Positions 1 through 8,715 of a DNA stretch of 64,000 nt are shown in pieces. The DNA is taken from contig NZ_LIPF01000006.1 in the NCBI RefSeq assembly GCF_001905385.1, forward strand, positions 186,001 to 250,000, written 5' to 3'. The stretch is from Streptomyces sp. CB02414 (lineage in GTDB: Bacteria > Actinomycetota > Actinomycetes > Streptomycetales > Streptomycetaceae). The first letter of the stretch is position 1; each line of letters begins with the position of its first letter. Made by a program: the position numbers and the translations under genes. A model generated the notes under the pieces. The model saw only the letters and a program-made list of their open reading frames with translations, was not told the origin of the DNA and ran no database searches.

Positions 1-559
1 CGGTCCACGACAGATAGCCGACGCCGACCTTCACGCCCCGGTGCCCGACCTCCCCGCGCAGACTGTGCGCGTACGCCTCCACACCGGACTTGGAGGCGCA
101 GTAGGCCGACATCATCGGCGCCGGCGTGATCGCGGCGAGGGACGCGACCTGGAGCAGGTAGCCGCGGCTCTCCAGCAGCGCGGGCAGGAAGGCGCGGGCC
201 GTCACCGCCGAGCCGATCAGGTTGACCTCGATCACCCGCCGCCAGGACTCCGGGTCGGACTCGACGAACGGACCGCCGGTGGCGACACCGGCGTTGGCGA
301 CGACGACGTCGACCCGGCCGAACCGTTCCTTCACCCGCGCAGCCACCTCGGCCATCGCCACGTGGTCGGTGACGTCGGCGTGCCAGTGGTCGCTCTCGCT
401 GTGCAGCCGGGCCGACACCTGCTTCAGCGCGTCCGGCTCCAGCCCCACCAGGGCCACCTTCACCCCGCGCGCGGACAGCTTGCGGGCCAGCAGCTCCCCG
501 ACGCCCCGCGCGGCTCCCGTGACGACGGCGACGCGCCCTTCCAGGCTCACCCTGCTCAT
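1..559 (-). CDS. Short-chain dehydrogenase/reductase, C-terminus cut by window edge
   Basis: An NAD(P)-dependent classical SDR that should oxidise or reduce an alcohol/ketone. About 186 residues are visible. The N-terminal cofactor motif TGAARGVG, the structural NAG motif and the catalytic YCASK (Tyr and Lys of YxxxK) are all present, so the part in view is intact. Translation starts at ATG 559-557, and this ATG overlaps the TGA of the upstream hydrolase (ATGA). This suggests translational coupling as the third gene of an operon with the hydrolase and the monooxygenase. The C-terminal substrate region lies beyond base 1, so the substrate cannot be guessed from sequence; the operon suggests it supplies or consumes the ketone/alcohol handled by the monooxygenase. 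Confidence 0.85.
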   Translation of the reverse strand, partial: MSRVSLEGRVAVVTGAARGVGELLARKLSARGVKVALVGLEPDALKQVSARLHSESDHWHADVTDHVAMAEVAARVKERFGRVDVVVANAGVATGGPFVESDPESWRRVIEVNLIGSAVTARAFLPALLESRGYLLQVASLAAITPAPMMSAYCASKSGVEAYAHSLRGEVGHRGVKVGVGYLSWT

Positions 560-1500
560 GCGATCTCCTCGGCGTGTACGGCGGATTCGGTGCGGTCGGC
601 GGACACATAGGTGCCGACGAGGGCGCGTATCTTCCCGGTGACCAGGTCCGGCGCCTCCACCGGCGTCATGTGGCCGAGACCCGGAAGCTCCGTCAGGCCC
701 ACGCAGTCGGGCAGCGCGGCGGCCAGCGAGCGGGCGTGCACGGGCGGGGTCAGCCGGTCGGCGGTGCCGACGACTATCTCGACCGGCATCCTCAAATCCC
801 GCACCCCGTGGTCGAGATCGAGCAGGTCCAGCACCTCGGACCAGGCGCGGCGCACCCGGCTCGGGCAGGCGTGCACGATCCGGGCACACGCCTCGACCAT
901 CTCCGGTGCCGAACCGGCGCCCATCGTCCCGTACTTGAGGATGCGGCGCGCCAGCGGTGTGACCGGCCCGAGCGGCGCCCGCGAGCCGAGGACCCGCCGG
1001 GTCAGCCAGGTCCGCACCCGCCCCGCGCCGAACGGCAGGACGGTCGCGGACTCCACCAGCCGCGAACTGCCGGTGCTGCACAGCAGGACCGCCGCCGCGT
1101 GCTCGCGCACCTTGGTCCGGGTCGCCGCGGCCATCACGGTCATGCCGCCCATGGAGTGCCCGGCGATCACGGCCCGTTCCCCCGGCGCGAGCGTGGCCTC
1201 CAGGACGGCCTCGAGGTCGTCGGCGAGGGGCTCGGTGCCGCAGGCCGGGTTGGCCGGGCTGCGGCCGTGGCCGCGCTGGTCGTAGGCGATGACCCGGTGG
1301 TCGGCGGCGAGCGCGCGGATCTGCGCCGCCCAGAAGGCGGTCGAGCAGCACCAGCCGTGCGAGAGGACGACCGCGGGCGCGTCCTCGGGGCCGTGCACCT
1401 CGACGTGTATGCGGGCGCCGTCGGCGGCGGTCACGGTCAGCTCGCGGGCGGGGACGGGCGGGGCGTACGGCCCGGCGGAGACGTGCATGAGACGGCTCAC
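556..1500 (-). CDS. Alpha/beta hydrolase
   Basis: A 314-residue alpha/beta-fold hydrolase. It has the oxyanion segment LSHGWCCSTAFW, the nucleophile elbow GHSMGG (Ser nucleophile), a late acidic residue near GTADRLTPP and the catalytic His in GLGHMTPVEAP. The start is GTG at 1500-1498, chosen because it overlaps the stop of the monooxygenase (GTGA); an ATG four codons in is the alternative. Its stop overlaps the SDR start (ATGA). In Baeyer-Villiger pathways a hydrolase of this fold cleaves the ester or lactone made by the monooxygenase. That role is inferred from gene order; no signal peptide is seen, so it is probably cytoplasmic. Confidence 0.85.
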   Translation of the reverse strand: MSRLMHVSAGPYAPPVPARELTVTAADGARIHVEVHGPEDAPAVVLSHGWCCSTAFWAAQIRALAADHRVIAYDQRGHGRSPANPACGTEPLADDLEAVLEATLAPGERAVIAGHSMGGMTVMAAATRTKVREHAAAVLLCSTGSSRLVESATVLPFGAGRVRTWLTRRVLGSRAPLGPVTPLARRILKYGTMGAGSAPEMVEACARIVHACPSRVRRAWSEVLDLLDLDHGVRDLRMPVEIVVGTADRLTPPVHARSLAAALPDCVGLTELPGLGHMTPVEAPDLVTGKIRALVGTYVSADRTESAVHAEEIA

Positions 1501-3029
1501 GCGCTCACCTCCGCGTTCGCGTCCGCGCCGGGGGCCGCCTTGGCGACGGCCGGGCGCAGCACCTCGTACTCCCCCAGGTCCACGCGCCTGGTCGCACGCC
1601 GGAACTCGGCGGTCGTGCCGGGCCACACGGTGGTGTTGCGGCCACTGGCGTCCAGGTACCAGCTGGTGCAGCCGCCGGTGTTCCACACGGTGCGCTTCAT
1701 GCGCTCCTGCACCCGGTGGTTCCAGTTCCGTACGGCGGCGGGGCGGGCGTCGAGGGCGACCCGGCCGCCGAGGACGTTCAGCTGGCGCAGGTAGTCCGCC
1801 ATGTAGTTGAGCTGCGACTCGATCATCAGGATCATCGACGAATTCCCCAGGCCGGTGTTGGGCCCGATGATCGTCATCCAGTTGGGGAAGCCGGCCGCCG
1901 AGGCGCCGCGCAGCGCCTCCATGCCGCCCTTCCAGGTCTCGGCGAGGGTCCGCCCGTCGGCGCCCACGACCCGCTCCGCGATGGGCATGTCGGTGACGTG
2001 GAAACCGGTGCCAAAGATGATCACGTCGGCCTCGGTCTCGGTGCCGTCGGCGGCGACGAGGGTGGAGCCGCGCACCTCGCTCAGCCCGCCGGCGACGACA
2101 TCGACGTTCGGCTGGGCGAGCGCCGGATAGTAGGTACTCGACAGCAGGATCCGCTTGCAGCCGATGCGGTAGTCCGGGGTGAGCTTGGCGCGCAGGGCCG
2201 GGTCCTTGATGGCGGACGCCATGTTGCGCTTGGCGATCTGCTCGACGAAGCCCAGCTCGCCCGGATGCTTGGTGAACGCCTGCACCTGAAGCTCGCGGAT
2301 GCCCCACAGCAGCCCGCGCCGCAGCTTGGTGGTGACGGGCAGCGCCCGGTGCAGGGCGCGCTCGGCGCCGCTGATCTCCCGGTCCATGCGGGGCATCACC
2401 CAGGCCGGGGTGCGCTGGAAGAGGGTGAGGTGACCGGCCTTCGGCTGGATGGACGGCACGATCTGGATGGCGGAGGCGCCGGTGCCGATCATGGCGACGC
2501 GCTTGCCGGTGAGGTCGTACTCGTGGTCCCAGCGGGCGGAGTGGAAGACCTTGCCGGGGAAGGAGTCCAGGCCCGGGATGTCGGGCACCTTCGGGTCGGA
2601 CAGCGGCCCGCTCGCGGACACGACGACGTCGGCGGTGAGGTTCCCGCTCGCCGTCTCGATCTCCCACCGCATGTGCTCGCCGTTCCACGCCATCCGCTTC
2701 ACCTCCGAGTCGAAGCGGATGTGCGGGCGCAGCCCGAAGGTGTCGGTCACGTGCTCCAGGTAGGCGCGGATGTGCTCCTGCCCGGAGAAGGTGCGCGGCC
2801 AGTCGGGATTGGGCGCGAAGGAGAACGAGTACAGGTGGGACGGCACGTCGCAGGCGCACCCGGGATAGCTGTTGTCGCGCCAGGTCCCGCCGACGCTCCC
2901 CGCCCGCTCCAGGACGACGAAGTCGGTGATCCCCTCGCGCCGCAGCCGCACGGCGGCCCCCAGCCCGCCGAAGCCGGAGCCGACCACCGCCACCCGCACG
3001 TGTTCTTGAACCTGCTCGTGCTCGGCCAT
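1497..3029 (-). CDS. Flavin-containing (Baeyer-Villiger type) monooxygenase
   Basis: A 510-residue two-dinucleotide-domain flavoprotein. The FAD-binding GSGFGGLG motif is near residue 17, the NADPH-binding GTGASA motif is mid-protein, and the stretch FPGKVFHSARW between them matches the Baeyer-Villiger fingerprint FxGxxxHxxxW. Such enzymes insert one oxygen next to a ketone to give an ester or lactone using NADPH and O2. It is the first gene of an overlapping three-gene operon with a hydrolase and an SDR, and it is divergent from a MerR regulator across about 130 bp. Length is normal for the family. Substrate is not predictable: type I BVMOs act on cyclic, linear and steroid ketones. Confidence 0.88.
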   Translation of the reverse strand: MAEHEQVQEHVRVAVVGSGFGGLGAAVRLRREGITDFVVLERAGSVGGTWRDNSYPGCACDVPSHLYSFSFAPNPDWPRTFSGQEHIRAYLEHVTDTFGLRPHIRFDSEVKRMAWNGEHMRWEIETASGNLTADVVVSASGPLSDPKVPDIPGLDSFPGKVFHSARWDHEYDLTGKRVAMIGTGASAIQIVPSIQPKAGHLTLFQRTPAWVMPRMDREISGAERALHRALPVTTKLRRGLLWGIRELQVQAFTKHPGELGFVEQIAKRNMASAIKDPALRAKLTPDYRIGCKRILLSSTYYPALAQPNVDVVAGGLSEVRGSTLVAADGTETEADVIIFGTGFHVTDMPIAERVVGADGRTLAETWKGGMEALRGASAAGFPNWMTIIGPNTGLGNSSMILMIESQLNYMADYLRQLNVLGGRVALDARPAAVRNWNHRVQERMKRTVWNTGGCTSWYLDASGRNTTVWPGTTAEFRRATRRVDLGEYEVLRPAVAKAAPGADANAEVSA

Positions 3030-3060
3030 CCCGAAGCCTCCACGCGTCGCCTAGAACTCT

Positions 3061-3076
3061 GCCAGTGAACACTGGC
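3061..3076. promoter_or_regulatory. Perfect inverted repeat, candidate MerR operator
   Basis: GCCAGTG-AA-CACTGGC has 7-bp perfect arms. It lies between the divergent monooxygenase operon (start 3029) and the merR-type gene (start 3163), close to where the operon promoter should be. It is the best candidate binding site for the adjacent regulator. Binding itself is inference. Confidence 0.5.
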
Positions 3077-3149
3077 GCAATGGGGAGAGTAGAGCAGCAC
3101 CGTACTGATGGGTAGGGGGTACGCGAGGAAAGTTACCGACGGTACGCCG

Positions 3150-3163
3150 TAGGCTCGACGCCG
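3150..3163 (+). promoter_or_regulatory. Candidate -10 box of a leaderless transcript
   Basis: TAGGCT at 3150-3155 lies seven bases before the GTG start at 3163 and no Shine-Dalgarno sequence is present. The transcript of the merR-type gene is therefore probably leaderless. No convincing -35 box is seen. Confidence 0.45.
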
Positions 3164-3831
3164 TGACCGAGAAGCGCGAATACCGCATGGAGGAACTGGC
3201 CCGGCTGGCCGGCATCACGGTGCGCACCCTGCGCTTCTACCGCGAACGCAAACTGATCCCGCCGCCCCGCCGCGAGGGCCGCATCGCCTGGTACGACGAC
3301 CACCACCTGGCCCGCCTCCGCACCATCGCCGCCCTCCTGGAACGCGGCCACACCCTCAGCGGCATCGCGGAACTCGCCGACGCCTTCGACCACGGCCGCG
3401 ACGTCGGCGACCTGCTCGGCTACGGCGAACCCACCGAGGAGACCCCGGTCCGCCTCACTCCCGAGGAACTCGCCGCCCGCTTCGACGGCGAGGTCACCCC
3501 GGAGAACCTGGCCGCCGCCATGGACCTCGGCTATGTCGGCACCGACGGCGACGAGATCGTCCACATAAGCCACCGCCTGCTGGAGGTCTCCTCCGCCCTG
3601 GTCCGCGAGGGCATCCCCCTCGGCGAGGTCCTCCAGGCCGGCGCCCGCGTCCGCGAACACGCCGACGCCCTCGCCGACCTCTTCGCCGAACTGATCCTCC
3701 GCCACGCCCCCGAGGAACAACTCGACCGCCTGCGCCCGCTCGCCCGCAGCGTGGTGGAGGCGGAACTGTCGCTGGCGATGGACCGGCGGATACGGAAGAA
3801 GACCGGCGACGAAGGACCGCCCGTGGGCTAG
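3163..3831 (+). CDS. MerR family transcriptional regulator
   Basis: A 222-residue regulator with an N-terminal winged helix (MEELARLAGITVRTLRFYRE) followed by the usual MerR second helix pair and dimerisation helix. The C-terminal part is alpha-helical and Leu/Ala/Glu-rich, with no recognised metal-binding cysteines, so an organic effector is more likely than a metal. It is divergent from the monooxygenase operon, its likely target. The start is GTG 3163, supported by a -10-like TAGGCT just upstream. It ends tail to tail with exonuclease III, overlapping it by four bases. Confidence 0.85.
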   Translation: MTEKREYRMEELARLAGITVRTLRFYRERKLIPPPRREGRIAWYDDHHLARLRTIAALLERGHTLSGIAELADAFDHGRDVGDLLGYGEPTEETPVRLTPEELAARFDGEVTPENLAAAMDLGYVGTDGDEIVHISHRLLEVSSALVREGIPLGEVLQAGARVREHADALADLFAELILRHAPEEQLDRLRPLARSVVEAELSLAMDRRIRKKTGDEGPPVG

Positions 3832-4631
3832 CGGTCGTAGACGACCGTCACGGGCGCGTGGTCCGACCACCGCTCGGCGTGTGTGGCGGCCCGCTCGACG
3901 TACCCCTTGACCGCCCCGGCCGCCAAACCCTGGGTGGCCAGGTGGTAGTCGATCCTCCAACCTGAATCATTGTCGAAGGCCCGCCCCCGGTACGACCACC
4001 ACGAGTACGGCCCCTCGACGTCCGGGTGCAGAGCGCGCACGACATCCACGTACCCGCCCTCGGCCGGGTCCAGGACCCGCCCCAGCCACTCCCGCTCCTC
4101 CGGCAGGAACCCGGAGTTCTTCTTGTTGGCGCGCCAGTTCTTCAGGTCGGCCTCGCGATGGGCGATGTTCCAGTCGCCGCAGACGACGACCTCGCGGCCG
4201 TCGGCGGCGGCACGCTCGCGCAGTTCCTTGAGGTAGGCGAGGAACTCGCCCATGAAACGGACCTTCTCGTCCTGGCGCTCGGTGCCGACCTCGCCGGAGG
4301 GGAGGTAGAGGGAGGCGACCGTCACACCGGGCAGGTCGGCCTCGACGTAGCGGCCGCTGGTGTCGAACTCCGTCGAGCCGAAGCCGACCTGGACGCGGTC
4401 GGGCTCGCGGCGGGTGTAGAGGGAGACGCCGGCGCGGCCCTTGGCGGCGGCGGGGGCGTGCGTGACGTGCCAGCCGTCGGGGGTGCGGACGTGCTCGGGC
4501 AGCTGCTGGGGCTCGGCCCGTACCTCCTGGAGGCACAGCACGTCGGCGGAGGTGTCCGCGAGCCATTCCACGAAGCCCTTCTTCGCGGCGGCACGCAGAC
4601 CGTTCACATTCACGGAGGTCACGGTGAGCAC
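3828..4631 (-). CDS. xthA: Exodeoxyribonuclease III
   Basis: A 267-residue exonuclease/endonuclease/phosphatase-fold enzyme that cleaves at abasic sites and degrades DNA 3' ends in base excision repair. It carries the family signatures in order: NVNGLRAA at the N-terminus, LQEVRAE with the metal-binding Glu, GDWNIAH, a DYH-type segment (RIDYHLAT) and the C-terminal SDHAPV with the catalytic Asp-His. The start is GTG 4631; a second GTG three codons later is possible. Its stop overlaps that of the merR-type gene. Length is normal for bacterial ExoIII. Confidence 0.92.
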   Translation of the reverse strand: MLTVTSVNVNGLRAAAKKGFVEWLADTSADVLCLQEVRAEPQQLPEHVRTPDGWHVTHAPAAAKGRAGVSLYTRREPDRVQVGFGSTEFDTSGRYVEADLPGVTVASLYLPSGEVGTERQDEKVRFMGEFLAYLKELRERAAADGREVVVCGDWNIAHREADLKNWRANKKNSGFLPEEREWLGRVLDPAEGGYVDVVRALHPDVEGPYSWWSYRGRAFDNDSGWRIDYHLATQGLAAGAVKGYVERAATHAERWSDHAPVTVVYDR

Positions 4632-4700
4632 CAGGGCACGATACCGGCACACTGGACGGTGCCCCGATCCCGGAGCCCGCATCGATATACGGTAGGTAGC

Positions 4701-5192
4701 ATGAACATACGCCGGGTGCCCTTCGACCACCCCGACGCCCTGAAGCTCAACGACGAGGTCCAGGCCGAGTACGACGTCCGCTACGGCGACGGCGGGGACG
4801 CCACCGAGCTGGCCGCGTCGGACTTCGCGCCGCCGAACGGCCTCTACCTGATCGCGTACGACGAGAACGACGTCCCGGTCGCCTCCGGCGGCTGGCGCAG
4901 CCAGGACGCCAACGACGAGGGCAACCTCGACGGGGACGCCGAGCTCAAGCGGATGTTCGTCATCGAGCAGGTGCGTGGCCGCGGGCTGGCCCGCCGCATC
5001 CTGGCGGCCCTGGAGGAGGACGCCCGTGCGGCGGGCCGGGCCCGCATGGTGCTGGAGACCGGCACCAAGCAGCCGGAGGCCGTGGCCCTGTACACGTCGA
5101 GCGGCTACGAGCCGTGCGGGAAGTTCGGCTACTACCGGTTCCACGAGGAGAGCCTCTGCTACGCGAAGGCTCTCCAGGCTCCGGCCCCGTAG
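4701..5192 (+). CDS. GNAT family N-acetyltransferase
   Basis: A 163-residue GNAT with the acetyl-CoA pyrophosphate loop VRGRGLARRIL (motif A, Q/RxxGxG/A) and motif B in the YTSSGYEP region. The acceptor is unknown. The ATG at 4701 is preceded by TACGGT (4688-4693) with seven bases between, so a leaderless message is likely. The gene stands alone between divergent xthA and the convergent surface-protein gene. Confidence 0.85.
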   Translation: MNIRRVPFDHPDALKLNDEVQAEYDVRYGDGGDATELAASDFAPPNGLYLIAYDENDVPVASGGWRSQDANDEGNLDGDAELKRMFVIEQVRGRGLARRILAALEEDARAAGRARMVLETGTKQPEAVALYTSSGYEPCGKFGYYRFHEESLCYAKALQAPAP

Positions 5193-5208
5193 GCCGCGCG
5201 GACGGCCC

Positions 5209-6957
5209 TCAGGCGGCGCCTTCGCTCCGGCGCCGTCGCGAGACGGCGAACAGCACGCCGCCCGCCGCGAGCGCCAGCGCGGCGCCGGCCGAGGCGAACA
5301 GGGCCGTGGAGCCGGTCGAGGCCAGCAGGCCGCCGTCGTCGTCACGGTCGCCCTGGGGGGCCTCGCCGCCGTCCGAGCCGCCGGTGGACCCGGTGGAGCC
5401 GGTGGCTCCGGTGGAGGTGCCGCCGTCCGAACCGGCGCCGCCCGAGCCGCCGCTCGTACCGGTTCCGCCCGTGGTGTCCGAGCCGCCGGTAGTGCCGGTG
5501 CCGCCCGTGGCGCCTCCGGTGTCACCGGGGGTCTCCTCGTCGCCGGTGCCGTTCAGCACGATCCAGCCGGCGTCGTTGGACGGGTCGCCCTCCCGGGGGT
5601 TCTCGTACTCGGGCAGGGCGATCTCGCCCTTGGCGCCCTCGACGACCTCGTCGATCCGCAGCTGGAAGCCGTAGGTGCGCCGGTCGTCCTCCAGGAAGGG
5701 CGTGTCGGCGAAGCAGACGTACTCGGACGGGGTGGCGTCGTTCACCGGCTGGCAGAGGCTGGGGCTGTCGACGACGCTCGCGCCCTCCGGGATCTGCACG
5801 GTGAAGCTCAGCGGCTCACCGCCGGAGCGCAGGGCGCCGATCCAGGCGGGCCCGTGGTTGCTCAGGGCGATGTCGACCTTGACGGTCTCCCCCTGCTCGC
5901 CCGCGACCCGCGCGCCGGTGAGGTCGAGGTCGAAGGTGTTCCGCGTCGGCAGGTCGATCTCGGCGTACTTCGCGTAGTCGCCGCTGCCGCCGCCGTCGAC
6001 CGGCTTCAGGGTGAGCCTCTCGCCGGTGCCCTGCCGGTAGGCGGCGCCGGCGCGCAGTGCGCCGGTCTCCTTGGCGCCGACCGCGTCGAAGCCGTAGTGG
6101 AAGACGTCGTTGAGCGCGAAGCCGGCGGTCTTCACCTTGACCGGCTCGCTCAGCTCGTAGGACGTGCCGGGCAGGAACTCGCCCTCGAAGGTGCACAGGG
6201 CGACCTTCTGGTAGCGGATCAGGTCGTCCTTGTTCTCCTCCGCGTACGAGCAGTTGTCGTACGTGTCGGGGAAGGACAGGCCGCGCGAGCCGCCGAAGCG
6301 CAGGACGACGCCGTCGGCGGACATGCTGCCGACGTTGCGGAAGCCGAGCGGGGCGTTGTAGGTGTCGCCGGCGGCGAAGCCCTCGGGTTCGGCGGGGAGC
6401 TTCTTCTTCAGCAGCTCCGGCCCGCCGACCAGAACGTCGACGGTGTGCTCGTTGAACTCCAGGCCGGCACCCTCGCCCGTGACCTTGATCTTCCCGAAGT
6501 CGCCGGCCCCGGCGGTGTCCTTCAGGTCGAGGCGGACGCTCCAGCTCGGGTTGTACACGTCGCCCGGGTAGAGGCTGCTCTCGTGGCAGACCGCGGTCAG
6601 ACCCTCCGCCTCGCAGGACCGCGGCAGCTCGACGTCGGCGAAGCCCTTGAGGGCGGTGGCGTCGATGGTGACGGTGTAGCCGTCGTTGGGGACCGGCTCA
6701 GGGTCCTTGCCGCTGTCCGGGTCGTACTCGCCGGGGCCGGTGAGGCCGAGGTAGATCTGCGGCTCTCCGGGCTCGTCCTCGGCCCCGTCCAGCGCCAGGT
6801 CCACCTTGTCCGGTCCGGTGATGGTGACCGGAAGGGGGGCGGCCTGGCCCTCCTCGGCTTGGGCGACACCGGTCAGCGAGGCCGTGGCGAGTCCGGCGGC
6901 GGCCACCCCGGCCACGGCCGCGCGTCTCCACGGCGAGCGCAGGGAGCTGTCTCTCAT
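5209..6957 (-). CDS. Secreted LAxTG-anchored cell-surface protein
   Basis: A 582-residue exported protein. The N-terminus MRDSSLRSPWRRAA, a hydrophobic Ala-rich core and AQA-EE form a Sec signal peptide. The body consists of beta-rich, acidic repeats of unknown function. A Gly/Thr/Ser-rich low-complexity linker (about residues 485-540) then reaches a sorting signal: LASTG, a hydrophobic helix and a basic tail RRRR. LAxTG is the motif used by class E sortases in Streptomyces, so the protein is probably covalently attached to peptidoglycan. The start ATG 6957 has a purine-rich GGAAGAG upstream; an upstream in-frame start would spoil the signal peptide. Ligand or function cannot be deduced. Confidence 0.85.
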   Translation of the reverse strand: MRDSSLRSPWRRAAVAGVAAAGLATASLTGVAQAEEGQAAPLPVTITGPDKVDLALDGAEDEPGEPQIYLGLTGPGEYDPDSGKDPEPVPNDGYTVTIDATALKGFADVELPRSCEAEGLTAVCHESSLYPGDVYNPSWSVRLDLKDTAGAGDFGKIKVTGEGAGLEFNEHTVDVLVGGPELLKKKLPAEPEGFAAGDTYNAPLGFRNVGSMSADGVVLRFGGSRGLSFPDTYDNCSYAEENKDDLIRYQKVALCTFEGEFLPGTSYELSEPVKVKTAGFALNDVFHYGFDAVGAKETGALRAGAAYRQGTGERLTLKPVDGGGSGDYAKYAEIDLPTRNTFDLDLTGARVAGEQGETVKVDIALSNHGPAWIGALRSGGEPLSFTVQIPEGASVVDSPSLCQPVNDATPSEYVCFADTPFLEDDRRTYGFQLRIDEVVEGAKGEIALPEYENPREGDPSNDAGWIVLNGTGDEETPGDTGGATGGTGTTGGSDTTGGTGTSGGSGGAGSDGGTSTGATGSTGSTGGSDGGEAPQGDRDDDGGLLASTGSTALFASAGAALALAAGGVLFAVSRRRRSEGAA

Positions 6958-7096
6958 GTTCTCTTCCGTTCCCAGACGACAATCAGGCGTCACTGCTGTG
7001 ACGCCGCGCACAGGTGACCCGTCGGTAACGGTGAAGGTTGCGCGCTGTCCGGTCACGGATTTATCTCGGCCTTACAGGCCGTCCCCGTGCGGTGCG

Positions 7097-7126
7097 AGCC
7101 AAGGAAACGGCAGCCAAGGAAACGGC
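7097..7126. repeat. Exact 15-bp tandem duplication
   Basis: AGCCAAGGAAACGGC occurs twice head to tail at 7097-7111 and 7112-7126. It lies beside the terminator of tRNA-Ala and upstream of the surface-protein gene. No function is evident. Confidence 0.8.
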
Positions 7127-7128
7127 GA

Positions 7129-7165
7129 AGGTCCCGTTCGATCGTGATGATCGAACGGGACCTTC
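7129..7165 (-). terminator. Hairpin downstream of tRNA-Ala
   Basis: The arms AAGGTCCCGTTCGATC and its exact complement (16 bp each, loop GTGAT) form a perfect stem starting 11 bases past the 3' end of tRNA-Ala on the minus strand. No U-tract follows, as is common for Streptomyces terminators. Confidence 0.75.
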
Positions 7166-7176
7166 GTCAATGTGCG

Positions 7177-7250
7177 TGGACCTGAGGGGATTTGAACCCC
7201 TGGCCCCCTCGATGCGAACGAGGTGCGCTACCGGACTGCGCCACAGGCCC
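7177..7250 (-). tRNA. tRNA-Ala (anticodon CGC)
   Basis: The minus strand folds into a complete cloverleaf. The acceptor stem GGGCCTG/CAGGTCC has one G-U pair. The anticodon stem CCTCG/CGAGG encloses loop TTCGCAT with anticodon CGC (reads GCG, alanine). The T-arm has the GGTTCAAATCC signature and the discriminator base is A. The 3' CCA is not encoded. A strong hairpin follows. Confidence 0.93.
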
Positions 7251-7336
7251 TTGCAACGAGTGAAACTTTAGCACCCCGACCGGCCTGCTCAAAAATCGCT
7301 TCCGGGACACCCGGGCGGGCCGGGCCGCGGCGGGGG

Positions 7337-8530
7337 CTACTCGTTGGCCGCGCGGGGGCGGTCGCCGTCCTCGTACTGGTCGAAGAGCGGGGTCCGGCCA
7401 CGTTCGCGGGCGCGGCGGGCGGAGGCGGCGCGGCGGGCGCCGCTGCGGGCGGGAGCCTCCGGGCGGTCCTCCGCCCGGCCCTCCGCGCGGTCGGCGGGGC
7501 GGTCCGGTGCCGGGGCGGCCGCCGCGTCCTCCCGGTGGGGATCGACGGCGCTGGAGCGTGCCGAGCTCCAGGCGTCCGGCGACCCGAGGTCCACGTCGGG
7601 GGTGGCGCGGGGGGCGACGGGCGCGGTCACATAGGTCGGCAGGGGTACCGGCACGGGGTCCCAGCTGTCGCCCTGCGGCCGCCGTCGGCGTTCGCGCTGC
7701 TGGTCGACCCACTCGGCGTGGTCGGTCTGCTCGACCAGGGCGCGCCGGTCCGCGGCGAGGGCCGACAGGCCGGAGTCGGGCTCCGTCTCAGGGCCCTCGT
7801 CGGGCTCCTCGGCGTCGGGGTCGCCGACGGCGCCGGCGGGATCGGCGGGGGTGCGCCTGCGCGGGCGGCGGTCGCGGTCCCGCAGCCGCTGCGCGGCGAC
7901 CTCGGCCTGGCGGCGGTCCATCTGGAAGGCGAACCGGCGGCGTTCCTGCGTACGCAGGTAGGCGATGTAGGCGCTGAGCAGCACCGCGGGGACTCCGGGT
8001 GCCCACAGGAAGGCGAGTCCGCCGACGGCGGCGACGACCGCGCCGAGCGTGAAGGCCAGGAAGAGGACCACGGTCGTACGCCGGCGGCGCGCGAGTACCT
8101 TGCTGCGCCGGGCGCGAGCCGCGGCGCTGGGGGAGACGGGAGCGCGGCGGGCCTGCGGGACTCGCGCCGCTTCGGGAGACGGTCCGGTTTCCGCGGCCTG
8201 CCCGCGTCCGGGGCCGGGTGCGTGTTCGTCGGCCACAGGCCGGGTGTGCCGTCGGGTTCTGGACACGGCGAAGGCCCGGACGTCCACCGAGTCGGTGACG
8301 GCGCCCGGGGCGTCGGCGTCGGGCCCGGCCTCGTCGGCGGAGCGCGACCGCAGGTCCTTGGCGTACCGGCGCTCCATGCCCGCCCGTCCGGACAGCAGCC
8401 GGATGGCGGTGCTGAAGCGTTCCGTCGGACGGGCCTCGTTCAGCTCGTCCTGCCTACGGAGCCACATCGGCACCAAGTAGGCGGCCCAGGCCCCGACAAT
8501 GACTGCGTAGATGAGGCCGCTGCTGCTCAC
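7337..8530 (-). CDS. glpR: Gephyrin-like molybdotransferase receptor GlpR (membrane protein)
   Basis: A 397-residue membrane protein. A first TM helix (about residues 4-22, GLIYAVIVGAWAAYLVP) is followed by a basic cytoplasmic region, a hydrophobic hairpin (about residues 135-185, VVLFLAFTLGAVVAAVGG and a second span), and a long charged, Arg/Asp/Pro-rich tail of about 200 residues. The architecture and N-terminus match actinobacterial GlpR, the receptor that binds the gephyrin-like Glp. In corynebacteria this pair links to FtsZ and polar growth. The glp homologue lies about 2 kb upstream in the same orientation. The start is GTG 8530 with TACCGT seven bases upstream, suggesting a leaderless message. 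Confidence 0.75.
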   Translation of the reverse strand: MSSSGLIYAVIVGAWAAYLVPMWLRRQDELNEARPTERFSTAIRLLSGRAGMERRYAKDLRSRSADEAGPDADAPGAVTDSVDVRAFAVSRTRRHTRPVADEHAPGPGRGQAAETGPSPEAARVPQARRAPVSPSAAARARRSKVLARRRRTTVVLFLAFTLGAVVAAVGGLAFLWAPGVPAVLLSAYIAYLRTQERRRFAFQMDRRQAEVAAQRLRDRDRRPRRRTPADPAGAVGDPDAEEPDEGPETEPDSGLSALAADRRALVEQTDHAEWVDQQRERRRRPQGDSWDPVPVPLPTYVTAPVAPRATPDVDLGSPDAWSSARSSAVDPHREDAAAAPAPDRPADRAEGRAEDRPEAPARSGARRAASARRARERGRTPLFDQYEDGDRPRAANE

Positions 8531-8715
8531 GCCTCACACGGTAGAGGGGTTTGCGTGGGGCCATCCGCCAATTGAGCCGGTGTGTCGCACGATCTGGCTG
8601 ATATTTCGAACTTTTCTTGTGATCGATGCGATCAACACACTGCCACGGTCGCGCATTTTCCCGTTTCGGTACGGTCGCAGGCACGATCACAGATCGATCA
8701 ATTTCGAACGTTTAT
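8531..8715. other. A+T-rich intergenic region before glpR
   Basis: This 185-bp stretch is strikingly richer in A+T than its surroundings, especially 8580-8730, and carries repeated GATCGAT-type words. It separates glpR from the GNAT gene, so glpR probably has its own promoter: TACCGT at 8538-8543 on the minus strand, seven bases before GTG 8530. No reading frame of coding quality is seen. Confidence 0.5.
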
